From contig JANEZZ010001404.1 in the NCBI GenBank assembly GCA_026122225.1, forward strand, positions 550,414-614,413: a DNA stretch of 64,000 nucleotides, read 5' to 3'. Every line of letters begins with the position of its first letter. Positions within the stretch are counted from its first letter, which is position 1. A model generated the notes under the pieces. The model was given only the letters and a program-made list of their open reading frames with translations. It searched no databases and was not told the origin of the DNA. Position numbers and translations under genes: made by a program. Positions 11,194 to 22,498 of the stretch are shown one piece after another. Source of the DNA: Heloderma charlesbogerti. Taxonomy: Eukaryota; Chordata; Lepidosauria; Squamata; Helodermatidae.

Positions 11194-12931
11194 TAGGGAT
11201 GTACAAAAGTGACTTACCTTTCGCGGATTATGTTGATGGTGTGGGGGGGGAGGCGTTACATCCCTCCCTCCGGAATCCTGGCTGGGAGGGGAGGCGCTCC
11301 GTTCCTTCCCCTGGAATCCTCGAACGGCCGGCTGTGCTCCGCGGTAGCTCTGCGGAGCAGCCAGCCAGGCCCGGCCTGGCCAGGCCAGAGCCGTCCACAG
11401 CTGGATTTCCAGCCACGGAAGGATCTGGGTAGAACTAGGGATGGGGGAGAATTTCTCCCCGAAACTTCGGAGGGCTGAGTGCCAACGCATTCAGCCCCCC
11501 GAAATCGATGGTGAAATTATCCGCCCCCCGCGCCCCCCCCAGGATGGGACTTACCTTTGACGAATGTCCCTCCCGGCGGCGGGTCCCGGCGGCGGTTCGG
11601 CAGGTTTTCGTCAGGAGTGGGGGTGGCAGCTGGTCTTTCGACCGGCTGCTGCCGCCGCCATTACAAGTGAAATAATTAAAAAAAGCCCCGTGATAGGCTA
11701 TGTAACGGTTAACGTAGCCTATCACGGCAATACAGGGCCGGGGCTATTTGCGTTGCCCTTATTTTTGCCATAGTCTACGTAAATCTTTACGTAGACTACA
11801 GGGACCAAATAAGGAAAGCAAATGGCGGCGCCCTATGGGGGCCGCCATTTGCGTACGCGCTTTTCTTTTCGTTTTTCAAAGTCACCCGTGATAGGCTACG
11901 TAATGATTTACATAGCCTATCACGGCTGACTTTGGACATCTAGCCATGATAGGCTACGTAAATCATCACGTAGCCTATCACGGGGGTGTGTTTTTTTTTA
12001 ACTTTTTTTTTCGCGGCCAGGTAGACGGGGCGCTTCTACCCGGCCTGAATTTCCCCGGCAAGAGATGGGGCGCCTCCTCCCTTCGCCTGAACTTCGGGGG
12101 AGAACCGAAGCGCCTCCCCCCCACCGCGAAGCAAGCTTCGAGAACAGGTAAGGGACTTTTGTCCATCCCTAGGTAAAACAAACAAAAAAACAAACAAAAA
12201 AACCCCAACAGCGTACGCAAATGGCGGCTATGGCCACCGCCATTTGCGTTCCTTCTTTTTGGCCGTCTTAATCTACGTAAATATTTACGTAGATTATGAC
12301 GGCGAAAATAAAGGGGAACGCAAATAGCGTAGCGGGCGCTATTTGCGTCCCTTTTTGATTCACCGTTTTAGCCTACGTAAATCTTTACGTAGGCTAAAAG
12401 GGCGAATCAAAAGGGGACACAAATAGCGCCCGCTACGCTATTTGCGTTCCCCTTTATTTTCTCCATCATAGTCTACGTAAATATTTATGTAGATTAAGAC
12501 AGTAAAAGAAGGAACGCAAATGGCGGCGGCCATAGCCGCCGCCATTTGCATATGCGGTTTGTTTTTTTTAAAACCCACCCAACCATGATAGGCTACGTAA
12601 AGATTTACGTAGCCTATCACGTCTTTTTTTTCAAACCTAGCCATGATAGGCTATGTAAATCTTTACGTAGCCTATCATGTCTTTTTTTTTTTTAACACAA
12701 ACCTGCCTGGAAATGGCGGTGGCAGCAGTCGGTCGGAAGACCGGCCACCGAAGCCGCCACTGAAGCTGCCGCCGGAGCCGCCGCCACCTGGAAGATCCGT
12801 CCCACGTGAGTCTTGTCCCGGGGGGGATCCGTGGGGGGGGTGGCAGGCCGTTCCGCCATGGAGTTCGGGGGGCCAAATGCACTGGCATTCGGCCTCACCG
12901 AGATCCGTGATGGAATTCTCTGACATCCCTA
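11194..12931 (+). mobile_element. Palindromic hAT MITE (TAGGGATG family), outer copy of a nested pair
   Basis: The left terminus is TAGGGATGTACAAAAGTGAC and the right terminus ends ...GACATCCCTA. Possible 8-bp flanks are atctaatg and acctaagt (5 of 8), so the TSD is weak. The interior from about 12215 to 12690 is a run of hairpins: GCAAATGGCGGC arms, then TAC-GTAAAT arms with CGTCTTA/TAAGACGG shoulders, then GCAAATAGCG arms. A second element of the family is inserted at 11436-12171; without it this copy is about 994 bp. It has no coding capacity; the ORFs across it are palindrome artefacts. Confidence 0.85.
11436..12171 (-). mobile_element. Palindromic hAT MITE nested in 11194-12931
   Basis: The termini are TAGGGATGGGGGAGAATTTC and ...GTCCATCCCTA. 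The flanks ggtagaac (11428-11435) and ggtaaaac (12172-12179) form an 8-bp TSD with one mismatch. The interrupted host sequence CTGGGTAAA is also seen unbroken in the sister copy near 57080. The inner end has a GAAAGACC/GGTCTTTC hairpin at about 11630-11650. The palindromes CGTGATAGGCTA...TAGCCTATCACG lie at about 11687-11727, 11888-11927 and 11945-11983. Confidence 0.9.
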
Positions 12932-13030
12932 ACCTAAGTTAGCTGTGCTTGAGAACCAAACACTTCTAGCCTATTCTGGGAATGAACGCTAGGGGGTGCT
13001 TGCTGCTTTATTGCTGAACTTGTATAAAAC

Positions 13031-13887
13031 TAGGGATGTACGAAAGTCACCTTTCACGGAATTGATTCACGGTGGTGGGGGAGGTGCTCCGTCCCTCCCC
13101 CCGGGATCCTCGATGGGGGGAGGAGGCGATCCAGTCCTCCCACCTGGAATCCTGGCTCCGCTCCGCGGCAGCTCCACGGAGCAACCGTCCAGGGCTGTCC
13201 ACAGCTGGAGTTCCGGCCACGGACAGGCTGCTTTGGACACAAATGGCGGCTGCCATAGTGGCTGCCATTTGTGTCCAGCCAGGCTGCCGTGATAGGCTAT
13301 GTAAGTATTTACATAGCCTATCACAGCTGGGCAAAAAAAAACAACAGCGTACGCAAATGGCGGCAGCTATGGCGGCTGCCATTTACGTTTCCTATTTTTC
13401 GCCATTTTAGCCTACGTAAATATTTACATAGGCTAAAACGGTGGGGGGGAAAAGGAACGCAAATAGCGCCCACTACGCTATTTGCGTTCCCCTTTTTTTC
13501 ACTGTAATAGCCTTCGTAAATATTTACGTAGGCTACAATGGCGGAAAATAGGGAATGCAAATGGCGGCCTCCGTAGCGGCCGCCATTTGCATACGCCATT
13601 TTTGTTTTTTGCTTGGCTTGCCGTGATAGGCTATGTAAATACTTACATAGCCTATCATGGCAAAGACCAGGATGCAAATGGCGGCCATGGCAGCTGGTCG
13701 AAAGACCAGCCGCCGCTGCCGGAGCCGCCGCCGGAGCTGCCACCATCCGGAACATCCTCCCCAGGTGAGCTTCGTCCCAGGGGGAATCCGCGGGGGGGGC
13801 AGGCCGTTCCACCACGGATTTCGGGGGGCTGAATGCTAGTGTATTCAGCCTCACTGAAATCCGTGGTGGAATTCTCCGCCATCCCTA
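13031..13887 (+). mobile_element. Palindromic hAT MITE, 857 bp, perfect TSD
   Basis: The element is flanked by perfect 8-bp copies of tataaaac (13023-13030 and 13888-13895). The left end is TAGGGATGTACGAAAGTCAC and the right end ...CGCCATCCCTA. Going inward there are nine successive hairpins. Their order is mirror-symmetric about a centre near 13467, where GGAACGCAAATAGCG faces CGCTATTTGCGTTCC. No transposase is present. Confidence 0.93.
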
Positions 13888-14245
13888 TATAAAACCCAAT
13901 GTACCCAAAGCCTCTGGGTTCAGGGAAGCTGTCTGATCCAACCATTGGGTACGCCTGTGTGCTGTAAGTTACCCAATAAGGTCTCCTTGTAAGTAAACCT
14001 TTGAATCTGATTTATCACTATCTTGGCACCTCTAGCCTAAGAGTTCAGAGTCCATGGCCGGGGCAATACAGGGCGGGGGGTGGGGGGCGGGGAAGAGAGA
14101 GAATGGCCTCACCCACTTGGCTTTGTTCTGACCCACCCGCATGTGGTCTCCAACACATTACATCTGAGCGAATGCAGCCCACACCAGGAAAAAGTTTATC
14201 CACCCTGTACTAGACTAATTCATTGGCATTCTGTGATTGGCAAAA
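13888..14245. other. No recognised feature
   Basis: Unrecognised sequence with a short G-run near 14070-14090. Confidence 0.5.
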
Positions 14246-14450
14246 TGAGTATGGTAAACAGGAAGTACATAATGTATCTGATGAACAGGAAGTACCTCAT
14301 GTAGCTAGTAAACAAGAAGTACCTTATTAAAGAAGTGCTTCTAGTTGCAGGAAGTACTTCTTTAATGACATAGTGGTGTGCTAAAACTTGATGGTAGCTC
14401 TATGTTCCTTACTTCTTTAATGAGGTGCTTCCTGTTTACCAGCTACATGG
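14246..14450. repeat. Short dispersed repeat of an AACAGGAAGTACCT-like motif
   Basis: AACAGGAAGTAC or close variants occur at about 14257, 14284 and 14310, with a further GCAGGAAGTACTTC at about 14347. An inverted copy (AGGTGCTTCCTGTTTAC) lies at about 14424. TAGCTAGTAAAC and its inverse ACCAGCTACATG flank some copies. It may be the remains of a small palindromic element. Confidence 0.5.
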
Positions 14451-15539
14451 GCAATGTGTCAAAGTGCCATTACAGAAACAAATATAACCAAGACAGCTGC
14501 TCTAAGCATTCGGTGAGGGGGTGCTTCTCATTTAATGGGAACCCTGAGGCATGCTTTCTCACCACTGCTAATAAGGATATGAAAAGCTAATCATGTGGTC
14601 CTTTCCAACAACTCTAAAAAATGTACCCAAGACCATTGAGACTGTTGATTCAAGAACCTCAAGCAAGGAGAAGCTCTTTTACTAGAAAGGTATCCAAAGA
14701 ATGAAAGAGCTTTCTGAAAGAAAGACAGAAAAAAGTGTTAATGGTGGAACATCAGCTCTCTTCACATAATCAGATGAGAATACATGGCACTCAACTTTCC
14801 TGTATACATTATTTTTTGTATCTAAGTAAGTGTGTGCTTTGGCTTTTTATGAAACATCACATTTAATAGCCTGTGAGGGATACCATTCACCATTTATATG
14901 GATGTTAACTATATCTTGAAGGAAAAGGTTTTGATTTATGTTCGAAAACCAGAACATAGCTTGAATTTACTCTTTCATAGCATCTCTCTGGTACTGGAGC
15001 ACTACAGGGGCATGACAGCCAGCATAAATCAGGCTAGAACAAGATGTTACAGGAGATACGTTGTTGCTGCCCAAAACAGCAGTCCCTTATCATCTCCTCT
15101 CTTCCTTCTCTCCCCCCGTTGTAATCTCCAGTAACGGAAAAGATGCAACATGACATCACTGCATTGTGCGTTTTTCTCCAGCCTGCCCTGCTTCATTGGA
15201 TGCTGCTCGCAAGGCCAATTTGCAGCATGGTGATATCACATTACATATTTTGTATGACTAAATGTGACTGAAGGCGAAACAAGAAGAAGAGAAGTAAGGC
15301 TGCTGGCTTTTTTTTGGCAAAAGCCATATGTCTTCCGTAATGGCTAGTTCTGGTCTCAGATGCCTTCTAGAGAAGGCCAGCTGAACCAACACATTTAGTT
15401 CCATAGGAAGCTGCCTTGGGCCAGGTCAGACGTTGCTTTGAAATAGAAGTGCAGTACAGCAAAGGGGCTGTTGGCTGAGAAGAAAAATGAACTCTGACTC
15501 ATGCTCCAGATTGGGTCATCCATTAAAGTGAGGAACAGA
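14451..15539. other. No recognised gene; 3' part resembles 55520-55685
   Basis: Nothing nameable up to about 15365. From about 15437 to 15540 the words GCAGTACAGCAAA...GGCTG and GTGAGGAACA are shared with 55610-55690, upstream of a SINE in both places, suggesting a common composite repeat. Confidence 0.45.
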
Positions 15540-15582
15540 GGAAGCTGCCTTATATCAGCTCGGACTTATGGTCCATCAAGCC
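15540..15582 (-). repeat. tRNA-SINE 3' fragment
   Basis: GAAGCTGCCTTATATCAGC and GGTCCATCAAGCCC match, in reverse, the tail of the squamate tRNA-derived SINE that is more complete at 55685-55905. Confidence 0.5.
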
Positions 15583-15646
15583 CAGGGCTGGGCAACCAGT
15601 GGCTCTCCAGATGTTCTTGGACGGCAGCTCCTAGTCCTAGTCAGTA
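15583..15646 (+). mobile_element. Half of a hAT MITE (CAGGGGTGGGCAA family)
   Basis: CAGGGCTGGGCAACCAGTGG followed by CTCCAGATGTTCTTGGAC matches the left half of the palindromic MITEs at 28485 and 58283. It is cut off by the element at 15647; what follows at 16411 does not clearly restore the right half. Confidence 0.6.
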
Positions 15647-15799
15647 TAGGGATACATGAAAAATTTGTTTCAGTTTGTTTTTGACCAGAATTTACCCAGT
15701 TTGCACCTCCCAGAACCAAACACAGATCCAAACGCGACCTGTGGGCAAAGTCTGTACATTTCCAAGCTGGCATTTGAAAAAAGCACATGAAAGAAATGC

Positions 15800-15838
<39 letters not shown>

Positions 15839-16410
15839 AAACATACGCAAAATGCTTTAATCAATGATAGAAAAATGCATTCATTTTAACACTGAGAACA
15901 GTTCATGTGTACATTTGGGAAAAAATGCATGAAAATTTATTTATTCATTTATTGCATTTATATACTGCCCAATAGCTGAAGCTCTTTGGGTGGGTCACAG
16001 CAATTAATGCCACAAAATGCATCATAGAATACAATCATGAAAGACAATATAAAATGTCAAAGCTTAAAACTACAATATAAAGTACAAACCACAATAAGAC
16101 CTAGCAGCAGTGCAAAGATTTAAAATACAATAACAGAGTTAAAACAACAGAGCTAAAATACTAAAATGCCTGGGAAAATAAAAAGGTCTTCACCTGGTGC
16201 CAGAAAGAGCACAACGTAGGTGCCAGCTGAGCCTCTCTGGGGAGCTCATTCCACGACGGGGGTGCCCCAGCAGAAAATGTGCACAAAGTTTTGCACAGAA
16301 AGCAAAAGTACAACATTCCCAATCTGATATGGACACAAGTCAGAGCAAGCTTTGAGGTGGAGTTTGGGGAACCTCGACAGGCTTGAGTTTTGCTGATTTG
16401 GAATTCCCTA
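15647..16410 (+). mobile_element. hAT-like MITE of the 'TAGGGATACATGA' type carrying an L2 insertion
   Basis: The left end TAGGGATACATGAAAAATTTG is shared with 56413-56835 and, inverted, with 32067-32434. The right end is ...GGAATTCCCTA. Flanks gtcagtat (15640-15647) and gccagtat (16411-16418) match at 7 of 8 if the element is taken to start at 15648. A (TA)n tract (15801-15834) and an antisense L2 tail (15936-16283) lie inside. Confidence 0.72.
15936..16283 (-). pseudogene. L2 LINE 3' tail, antisense
   Basis: The left edge is an ATTTATTCATTTATTGCATTTATA tail shortened here to its repeat words, followed by CTGCCCAATAGCTGAAGC, the reverse of the L2 3' end GGGCAGTATAGAAATACATA seen at 62460. 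The right part holds AGGTCTTCACCTGGTGCC and GGGGAGCTCATTCCAC, reversed L2 3'UTR/C-terminal sequence. Confidence 0.75.
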
Positions 16411-16850
16411 GCCAGTATAGTGAAGGGCAGGGGTGTTGCGAGGTACTCAAAAGATTCGGGGGCCGAGGCCCATAGGACACAAATCTGTGTAACATCTGCA
16501 AGTGTTGATTTATATCTATCTATGCAAATGTAGAAATAATTACTAGGATTGATTTAAATTTCACAGTAGGCAAGCCCAGCCAATTAATTTCTCATCCACG
16601 TAATCACAAATAAAATGAATTCTTCCATTAATTTGCACCCTAACCATCATCCCAAACCAATGGAAATGTGTGTTTTTTCCTAAGCTCCATCGACATGCTG
16701 GGATAAATTTTGGGAGGGGGCTGTTGCAGCATGTGGGGAGGGGACAGTTAACCCATCTTTCCCCAGCTGCAATCCCTCTTGAAAAGTTGCTCACCCCCAT
16801 ACTGTATACTCTGACTGGAAGTAGTTCTTCGGCCCAGGGGTCTTTCTTTT

Positions 16851-16932
16851 GACCTGCTACCCAGAATCTTTTCAACTGGCAGAGGAATTGAACTGGAACC
16901 TTCTGTGTGTGATCTACCACTAAGCTATGGGA
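16851..16932 (-). repeat. tRNA-derived SINE head, fragment
   Basis: On the minus strand TAGCTTAGTGGTAGATCAC resembles a Pol III A box and GGTTCCAGTTCAATTCC a B box, correctly ordered and spaced as in a tRNA-like SINE head. The rest of the SINE is not recognisable. Confidence 0.6.
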
Positions 16933-18141
16933 CACATGGTAAGTTGGCAACACAGGAAGACTTGGATAACCGACATTCTGAAAAGATGAGTGTAAAGGTA
17001 GAGGGTCTTCATTCCAATCTTAGAGTGGAAAGATGCAAAGATCTAAGTCACACAAATTATTCATTAAGATGTACTACCTTTTTTTCCTGTTTTTGTCAGT
17101 GTGGGGATGTTGAGGAGGACGAGAACTACTATTACAAAGATTAAGATGTTAAATAAGAGCAATGATCACATCTATTAAGTGTTAAGTATCTGCTTAGCTC
17201 TTCCAGTTAACTGGACTGGAACGCATTCAAATTAAAACACTGGAGAATGTTAATTCAGTAACACGCTCCTGCTTGTGATTAAAATCAGGAATGATCCAAT
17301 GACAAATAAACTGGGTGGGATATTTTTCACCTTTGCCTCCTCCTCAGATTCTTTTGTACTAAAAAATTACACCTGCAAATTAAGCAGTAACCTCCACTCA
17401 TACCTCTAAAAATGCAGACCCACATAAAAGATCTTGGATAGAATGCTACTGATTACCTATAATACTTTAACCCTGGGACTTATCCTGTGTTTAAATATTG
17501 CCTGTTCATGTAGAGGAAACACTATTTGTATAATCACCAAGTTGCAAGGAAGCTCTAGTTAACCACCTCTACTCTCACCACCTCTTGATGAACTCATCTA
17601 ATTTATAGCACTGATGGCCAGCCTATGCAAACACTAGACACAGGCCACAACTAACTATCTGATTCCTTCCAATTTCCCTCTGAAATAGTTCTCAGTGTAC
17701 AAGCAGTTGATAAGACAGAAGACATTCTTTGCAGCTTGGATAGCTCCTTTAGAGTTCTGACTGGTTCTGGCTGAAACCCAGAGCAGATTCACCACCCCAG
17801 TGACATCAGAGCCACCAGTCTCCTCTGCTAAGGTACTCTCAGTGATAACCGTATACCTTGATTCCATGTTAAACCATGACAATGGAAGGAGACGGAAGGA
17901 GAAGCCAATCATGGCTTACCCAGATTTTTCAAGGAGCCGGCTTTGCTCCATGCAGGGCTCCACAAGCGAGTGTATCGCACCAGTAAAAGTTGCTTCACAG
18001 AACATACTTCCAGGTAAGGTGGGTGGGTTGGAGTGAACATCATCTGACTGGCAGGGGCTGGTCATCCAATAAGAGAGGCTCCCTCCAGGCTCTCCTCCCC
18101 TTTCTCCTTTGAGAATAAGAGAGGCTCCCCAGCATTCAGGT
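16933..18141. other. No recognised feature
   Basis: I see no long conserved reading frame, no clear transposon termini and no RNA gene here. Confidence 0.5.
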
Positions 18142-18725
18142 GACAAGCCTCATTGACCACAATGGGAGTTTCTTCTGAGTAGACACTAATTGGTTTGTGT
18201 TGGGAAACATGGGGGGGGGCAGGAACAAACTCCTTCTCTCTCCCCACCGCTTACATCCTTAAATAAACAATCCTTTCCAGAACACAGTGCTGGCTGCCCT
18301 GCTGTGATCGATCCAAGTTTCAAAGCTTTGACACCAAGGCTGTCTAAATGGGTCATTTCAATTCATGGGAATCTCTGTGTGCATTTCGGGAACAAGCCTC
18401 ATTGACCACAATGGGAGTTACTTCTGAGTACACACACATATGTTTGTGCTGGGAAACAAAGGGAAGGGAAACCAGCCCCCTTTCTGACCCGATGCTGCGC
18501 AGGAACGAAGGTCTGAATTAGTTACTTCTGAAGGCAATAAGGCAAACAATGTAGAATCGCAGCTGGGGGAAAAAGCTTTACAGCCTTTAGGGAATTAGTG
18601 CCTTAAAATGCGTTATTTAATTGAGGGGGATCTCTGGTGTGTGCATTCAGGGGGACAAGCCCGATTGACCATAATGGGAGTTACTTCTGAGTAGACACTA
18701 ACTGGTTTGTGCTGGGAAACACAGG
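18142..18725 (+). repeat. Three-copy tandem repeat, unit about 250-262 bp
   Basis: The block GACAAGCCTCATTGACCACA, then ATGGGAGTTACTTCTGAGTA, then GGTTTGTGCTGGGAAACA starts near 18142, 18391 and 18653. The spacing is 249 and 262 bp. Sequence between the blocks (TTTCAATTCATGGGAATCTC versus TTTAATTGAGGGGGATCTC) is also partly shared, so whole units were duplicated. Confidence 0.75.
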
Positions 18726-18939
18726 GACAGGAAACACTCCTTGACCAGGGTTGCGGTGAAAGGCACATCTCTGGGCAGGGCTAGCATACCTGAGGTAAAT
18801 GCGGGGGTTGGGGCACACGACAACTATACTGCAGAGAACCCGACTTAAGGAAAAGAATCAGACTTCAAGCAGTCTCAGGAAATCTGGTTTTTCCCTGATA
18901 AGCTTCGGGGTGGCTGCTGGATGGCCACAACATCATGTA

Positions 18940-19860
18940 TCTCTAACAACCTCCAAACACAGCCAGCTCAGAGTAAATCACTCATGCACTTTGAATCAGG
19001 CTTGGAAACAAAGTGAGATCCAGTGCATGGAAGAAAGGATCAGTGTGATATGTTCAGGCCACTTAGTCCCAGTTAAAACTCACACTGTCCTGTTTTGCAC
19101 CAGTTGTAACTTCCAGACTACTTTCAAAAGACAGCCAAATATATAATTCATTACACTAGTCCAAATAGGTAGTTACCAGAGCATGGATCACTGCAGCCAA
19201 GTTATCCACCTCCAGATATGGTCATAGCTGGGACACCAGCCTTAGCTGGTAAATGGCACTCTGTGCCAGAGTTCACTTGATCCCCTAATGGCAATGATAG
19301 ATCCAAGAGCGTTTGTGAGCTATGAAACTGGTCCTCCAATGGGGAACCTCAGTTTGTTAGCCTTCATCACTGCATCCAGGTACCAGTCTAGAACACCCAT
19401 AGACTCACCTGGATCCAAAAAGAAGAAATAGAGTGTACTCCAAACCTCTAAAGGACCTCACTCACCAGTTTCATGTAGATGCTGAACACCATAGGGCAGC
19501 CCCAACCTTGTGCCTTCCTGATTTTTTGGACTACAATTCCCATCATATCTGAGAACTGGTCATGCAAGCTGGGGATGACTGGAGTTTAGTCCAGAACAGT
19601 GGGGGGGGGCACCAGGTTTGGAAAGGTTGCCATGAGGAATAAGATGCAGGACCCTGAAATAAAAATGCCACAGGGTCAAAAGAAAATCCACCAGTGACAC
19701 TCTCTGGAAATGGCCATCCAACTATGAGCAGAATCACTCCAGACAATCCCACCCACACCCAACTCACACAGGTGCTCCAGACGAATACCATGGTTGATGG
19801 TAGTGAAAGCTGCTGAGAGGTCAACAGGAATCAACAGGGTTCAGTTTATGATCTGAAGTA
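18940..19860 (-). pseudogene. Degraded L2 LINE reverse transcriptase region
   Basis: The minus strand encodes PVDLSAAFTTINHGIRLEHLCELGVGG (shown here only as the motifs DLSAAF, INHGI and ELGVGG) at about 19740-19840, the L2 RT palm. Downstream come a FSIYMK motif, WMQ, PLEDQFHS and, near 19170-19205, a remnant of AVIHALVTSRLDYCN. Stops and frameshifts are frequent. A hAT MITE interrupts it at 19497-19622. Confidence 0.65.
19497..19622 (+). mobile_element. hAT MITE inside the L2
   Basis: CCCCAACCTTGTGCC, then TTTTTTGGACTACAATTCCC, and on the right GTCCAGAACAG...GGCACCAGGTTTGG form a decayed inverted repeat of the same type as 59143-59262. Confidence 0.6.
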
Positions 19861-21002
19861 TGAAACAAAACTTTACGGGAAGCAACCATAGGGCTACACA
19901 CTTAACTGAGAAAATGCTTTGTCACATCCACCCAATACATGATGGTTACTTTTAGAACTCAAGTGTTCTGATGCTCAGCCATATTCTTGTTTACTTGCAT
20001 AACTTTTTCAGTCGTATTATCCATTGACATCTCTCTTATCTATTCTCCTTTTTCATTAGCTCATCTTATGAGAAAACAGGGCCTGAAACACTAAATCAGT
20101 TTTAGAGCCTGCACATCTGGTACATCTTGACAGATATACTGTCCACATATGTTGGCTGCATATCTCAAGCAGCTTACTCCAGACAACTCCCATTGACTTT
20201 AGCAATCATTAATTATTGCAGAATAATTAACAATCTGAAGACTAGCAACTCCAATTCTTCTAACCATGGTTACTCAAAAGATGCAAAACCAATTGAATTC
20301 AGTAATGTATGCTTAGGAGGGATTGCACCTTGTATCCATTCTTCCTTATGGTGACATTTGAACATGATCCCAGTCTCACTTGAGAAAACCTTTCTTATAA
20401 GGGATTGTTTATGAGTTGAAAGTAGCCATGATCATTCTGATCATGGTCCTACAGTATATTTTAAACAAGTTAAATAAATAAATAAAGCAAGCAAGCAAGC
20501 AAGCAAGCATCTATTCCTTTCTTTCCAACCTGGAAGTGTTCTGACCAGAGTGGCTAACAATTTAAAATAATCATGTAATATTTTCCTGGATCTTCTTCTT
20601 TTTGGTCAAGCGAGCTCAAGCCTTAGACCCTTAATTGCCAAACAAAAAGAGATGTCAGTGAAGCTGAATGGAACTGAAAGGCAGAGTCAAATGTTCAAAT
20701 GTCAAGGCAGGATGGAGGAAAAGAGTGGGAGCCTCCTGCTCATAGCTGGAGATGTGCCAAGTCTGCTGCAAGTGGTGTGCCAGTCTGGGAGGAAGTGGTC
20801 ATGACCCCACAGCAAATGCATAGCAACTGTGCTATCCATATACCAAATGTGCTGCCAAGTCCCCACACTGTGTTGCCAACTTCCCTTTTGTCAGCACTGG
20901 CTTAAGGCTCAGGCAGAAAGACAACTTTCTCCAGTAGAACTCACCTTTAGCCTTACCAATATACCAGGGGTGAGCACCAGGTTATGGGTAGATGGCCTAA
21001 AG
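19861..21002. repeat. Unrecognised sequence with (AAGC)n
   Basis: An (AAGC)n run lies at about 20486-20509, just after an AATAAATAAATAA word. Nothing else is recognised. Confidence 0.6.
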
Positions 21003-21133
21003 CAGGAGTGGGCAAATTATGGCTTGATGTTTTGGCTTACAACTCCCATCAGACCTTGCCAGCATAGCCACTGGTGAGGGATCATGGGAGTTGTAGGCAG
21101 AACACTTGGATGTACACAAGTTGCTCAACCCTG
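21003..21133 (+). mobile_element. Palindromic hAT MITE, old copy
   Basis: CAGGAGTGGGCAAATTATGG on the left and TTGCTCAACCCTG on the right are degenerate inverted ends. ACAACTCCCATCA and ATGGGAGTTGTAGG pair in the interior. The family is the same as 28485-28619. No clear TSD. Confidence 0.65.
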
Positions 21134-22498
21134 CAAAATGCAAAACACCCAGTATACAATGGTGCTTCAACGCTGTTCCCACCAGCAATGCAAATGTTCC
21201 AACTATGTCTGTGGGTGTTGTATTCCATAGACTTGGCAGTCACAAGGTAGGTCAGGATCTATTGCTTGAGCTCTGGTTGATTTGCAAGGCTTTCTGATTC
21301 TCAGTTGTCTAACAATAGCAACAACTAAAAACTCACCTCCACCCCAAATTAGGCAGCTGAAACAAAGAAAACTCAGGGGGAAATCAGGAGTGGATTTTTG
21401 TCCTCCACTGATGATCATACATTCAGAGACACCCTGTCCTTAATTCTTAGTGTATGTCTGGCCTTCTTCTGGAACCACTGTTGTACCTGGCTCTGGTTGA
21501 TGGATCTTAGGATTCTATTACAAATAATTAAGTAGATCCTGCAAGCCTAAAGTCTGACCACCTCTTCCATAGCCAAAATTGAGGGCTGAACAGCTCTGGG
21601 TAATTTCTACGATAACCACACTATTCTCAAGGTAACCTTTAAGAACAACATAAAAATACATGCTTCTTATATCCCACAACTCTCTAACCTTAGTGACTTG
21701 AAACTTCCTTTACTTTCAAATGGGAAGAAAACTGTCATGGGCCCTAGTATCTGGAAGACTGAGTGATGTTTTAACAGAGCTGAGATACTGTGATTAGAGG
21801 TCATCCACTGTAGAAGAGGCAGCACTGCACCTTTACAAAAGGGAATTGTTAACAGCTTGCAGACAGGAGCATGGCTAAGGTAATGCTGAAATGCATCAGA
21901 TATCTCATATTTGCATTGCTGAAATGTCAGAGCCGTGTCTTCAAATGATGCATTTCAGACTTAATACTGGTATGTGGAGGCTGGAAATAGCAATGGGGTT
22001 AGCATACAAATATTTCCTGTTAAGCATAATGTATGCATATTGTGCATGCTGACTTGGGGTGGGGAGGTTGAAACTATAGTCGTGCATTTTCTGTCTTTCC
22101 TGCAGAGCTCAAGGAGACATAGATGAAGTTTTTGTTAAAAGTGAAGCATTTAAAAAATGCATTGAGAACCAGTGTAGTTTATTGGATAGAAGCCCTGGTC
22201 AGGTGTTCACCTGACTGGATAAGGGCTAAAAGTGTGAGGTCACACATAACCCCCACCCCCAGTGTCCCTACATGGGCATGTTCCTCATTAGATCTCTGTA
22301 CACTGAGGGTTTCTAAACACATCTGGAGAATCCCTAGCAGTTAGGAAGCCAGCATGGTTTAGACTCAACCACAACATGGTCCAAACCTGTAATATATGGC
22401 AACCCACTTTTGAAACACAGAGTATCAAAAGCTGTCTGTCATTGTCACTGAGTGTGAAGGAACACTGTCTTTCATTGTTGTATATTTTGGGTTTTGGA
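21134..22498. other. No recognised feature
   Basis: Unrecognised sequence without convincing coding or repeat signal. Confidence 0.5.

Noticed and set aside
11188..11490. Overlapping ORFs of 60-130 codons on both strands in the GC-rich hAT ends
   Set aside because: They appear in the same places of every copy, on both strands and in several frames, with low-complexity P/G/R/S composition. They are by-products of CpG-rich palindromes, not genes.
11186..12939. Firm 8-bp TSD for the outer hAT at 11194
   Set aside because: Only 5 of 8 positions match; treated as weak support.
16851..16932. tRNA gene on the minus strand
   Set aside because: A and B box-like words exist, but the acceptor stem does not pair and the context is a SINE fragment.
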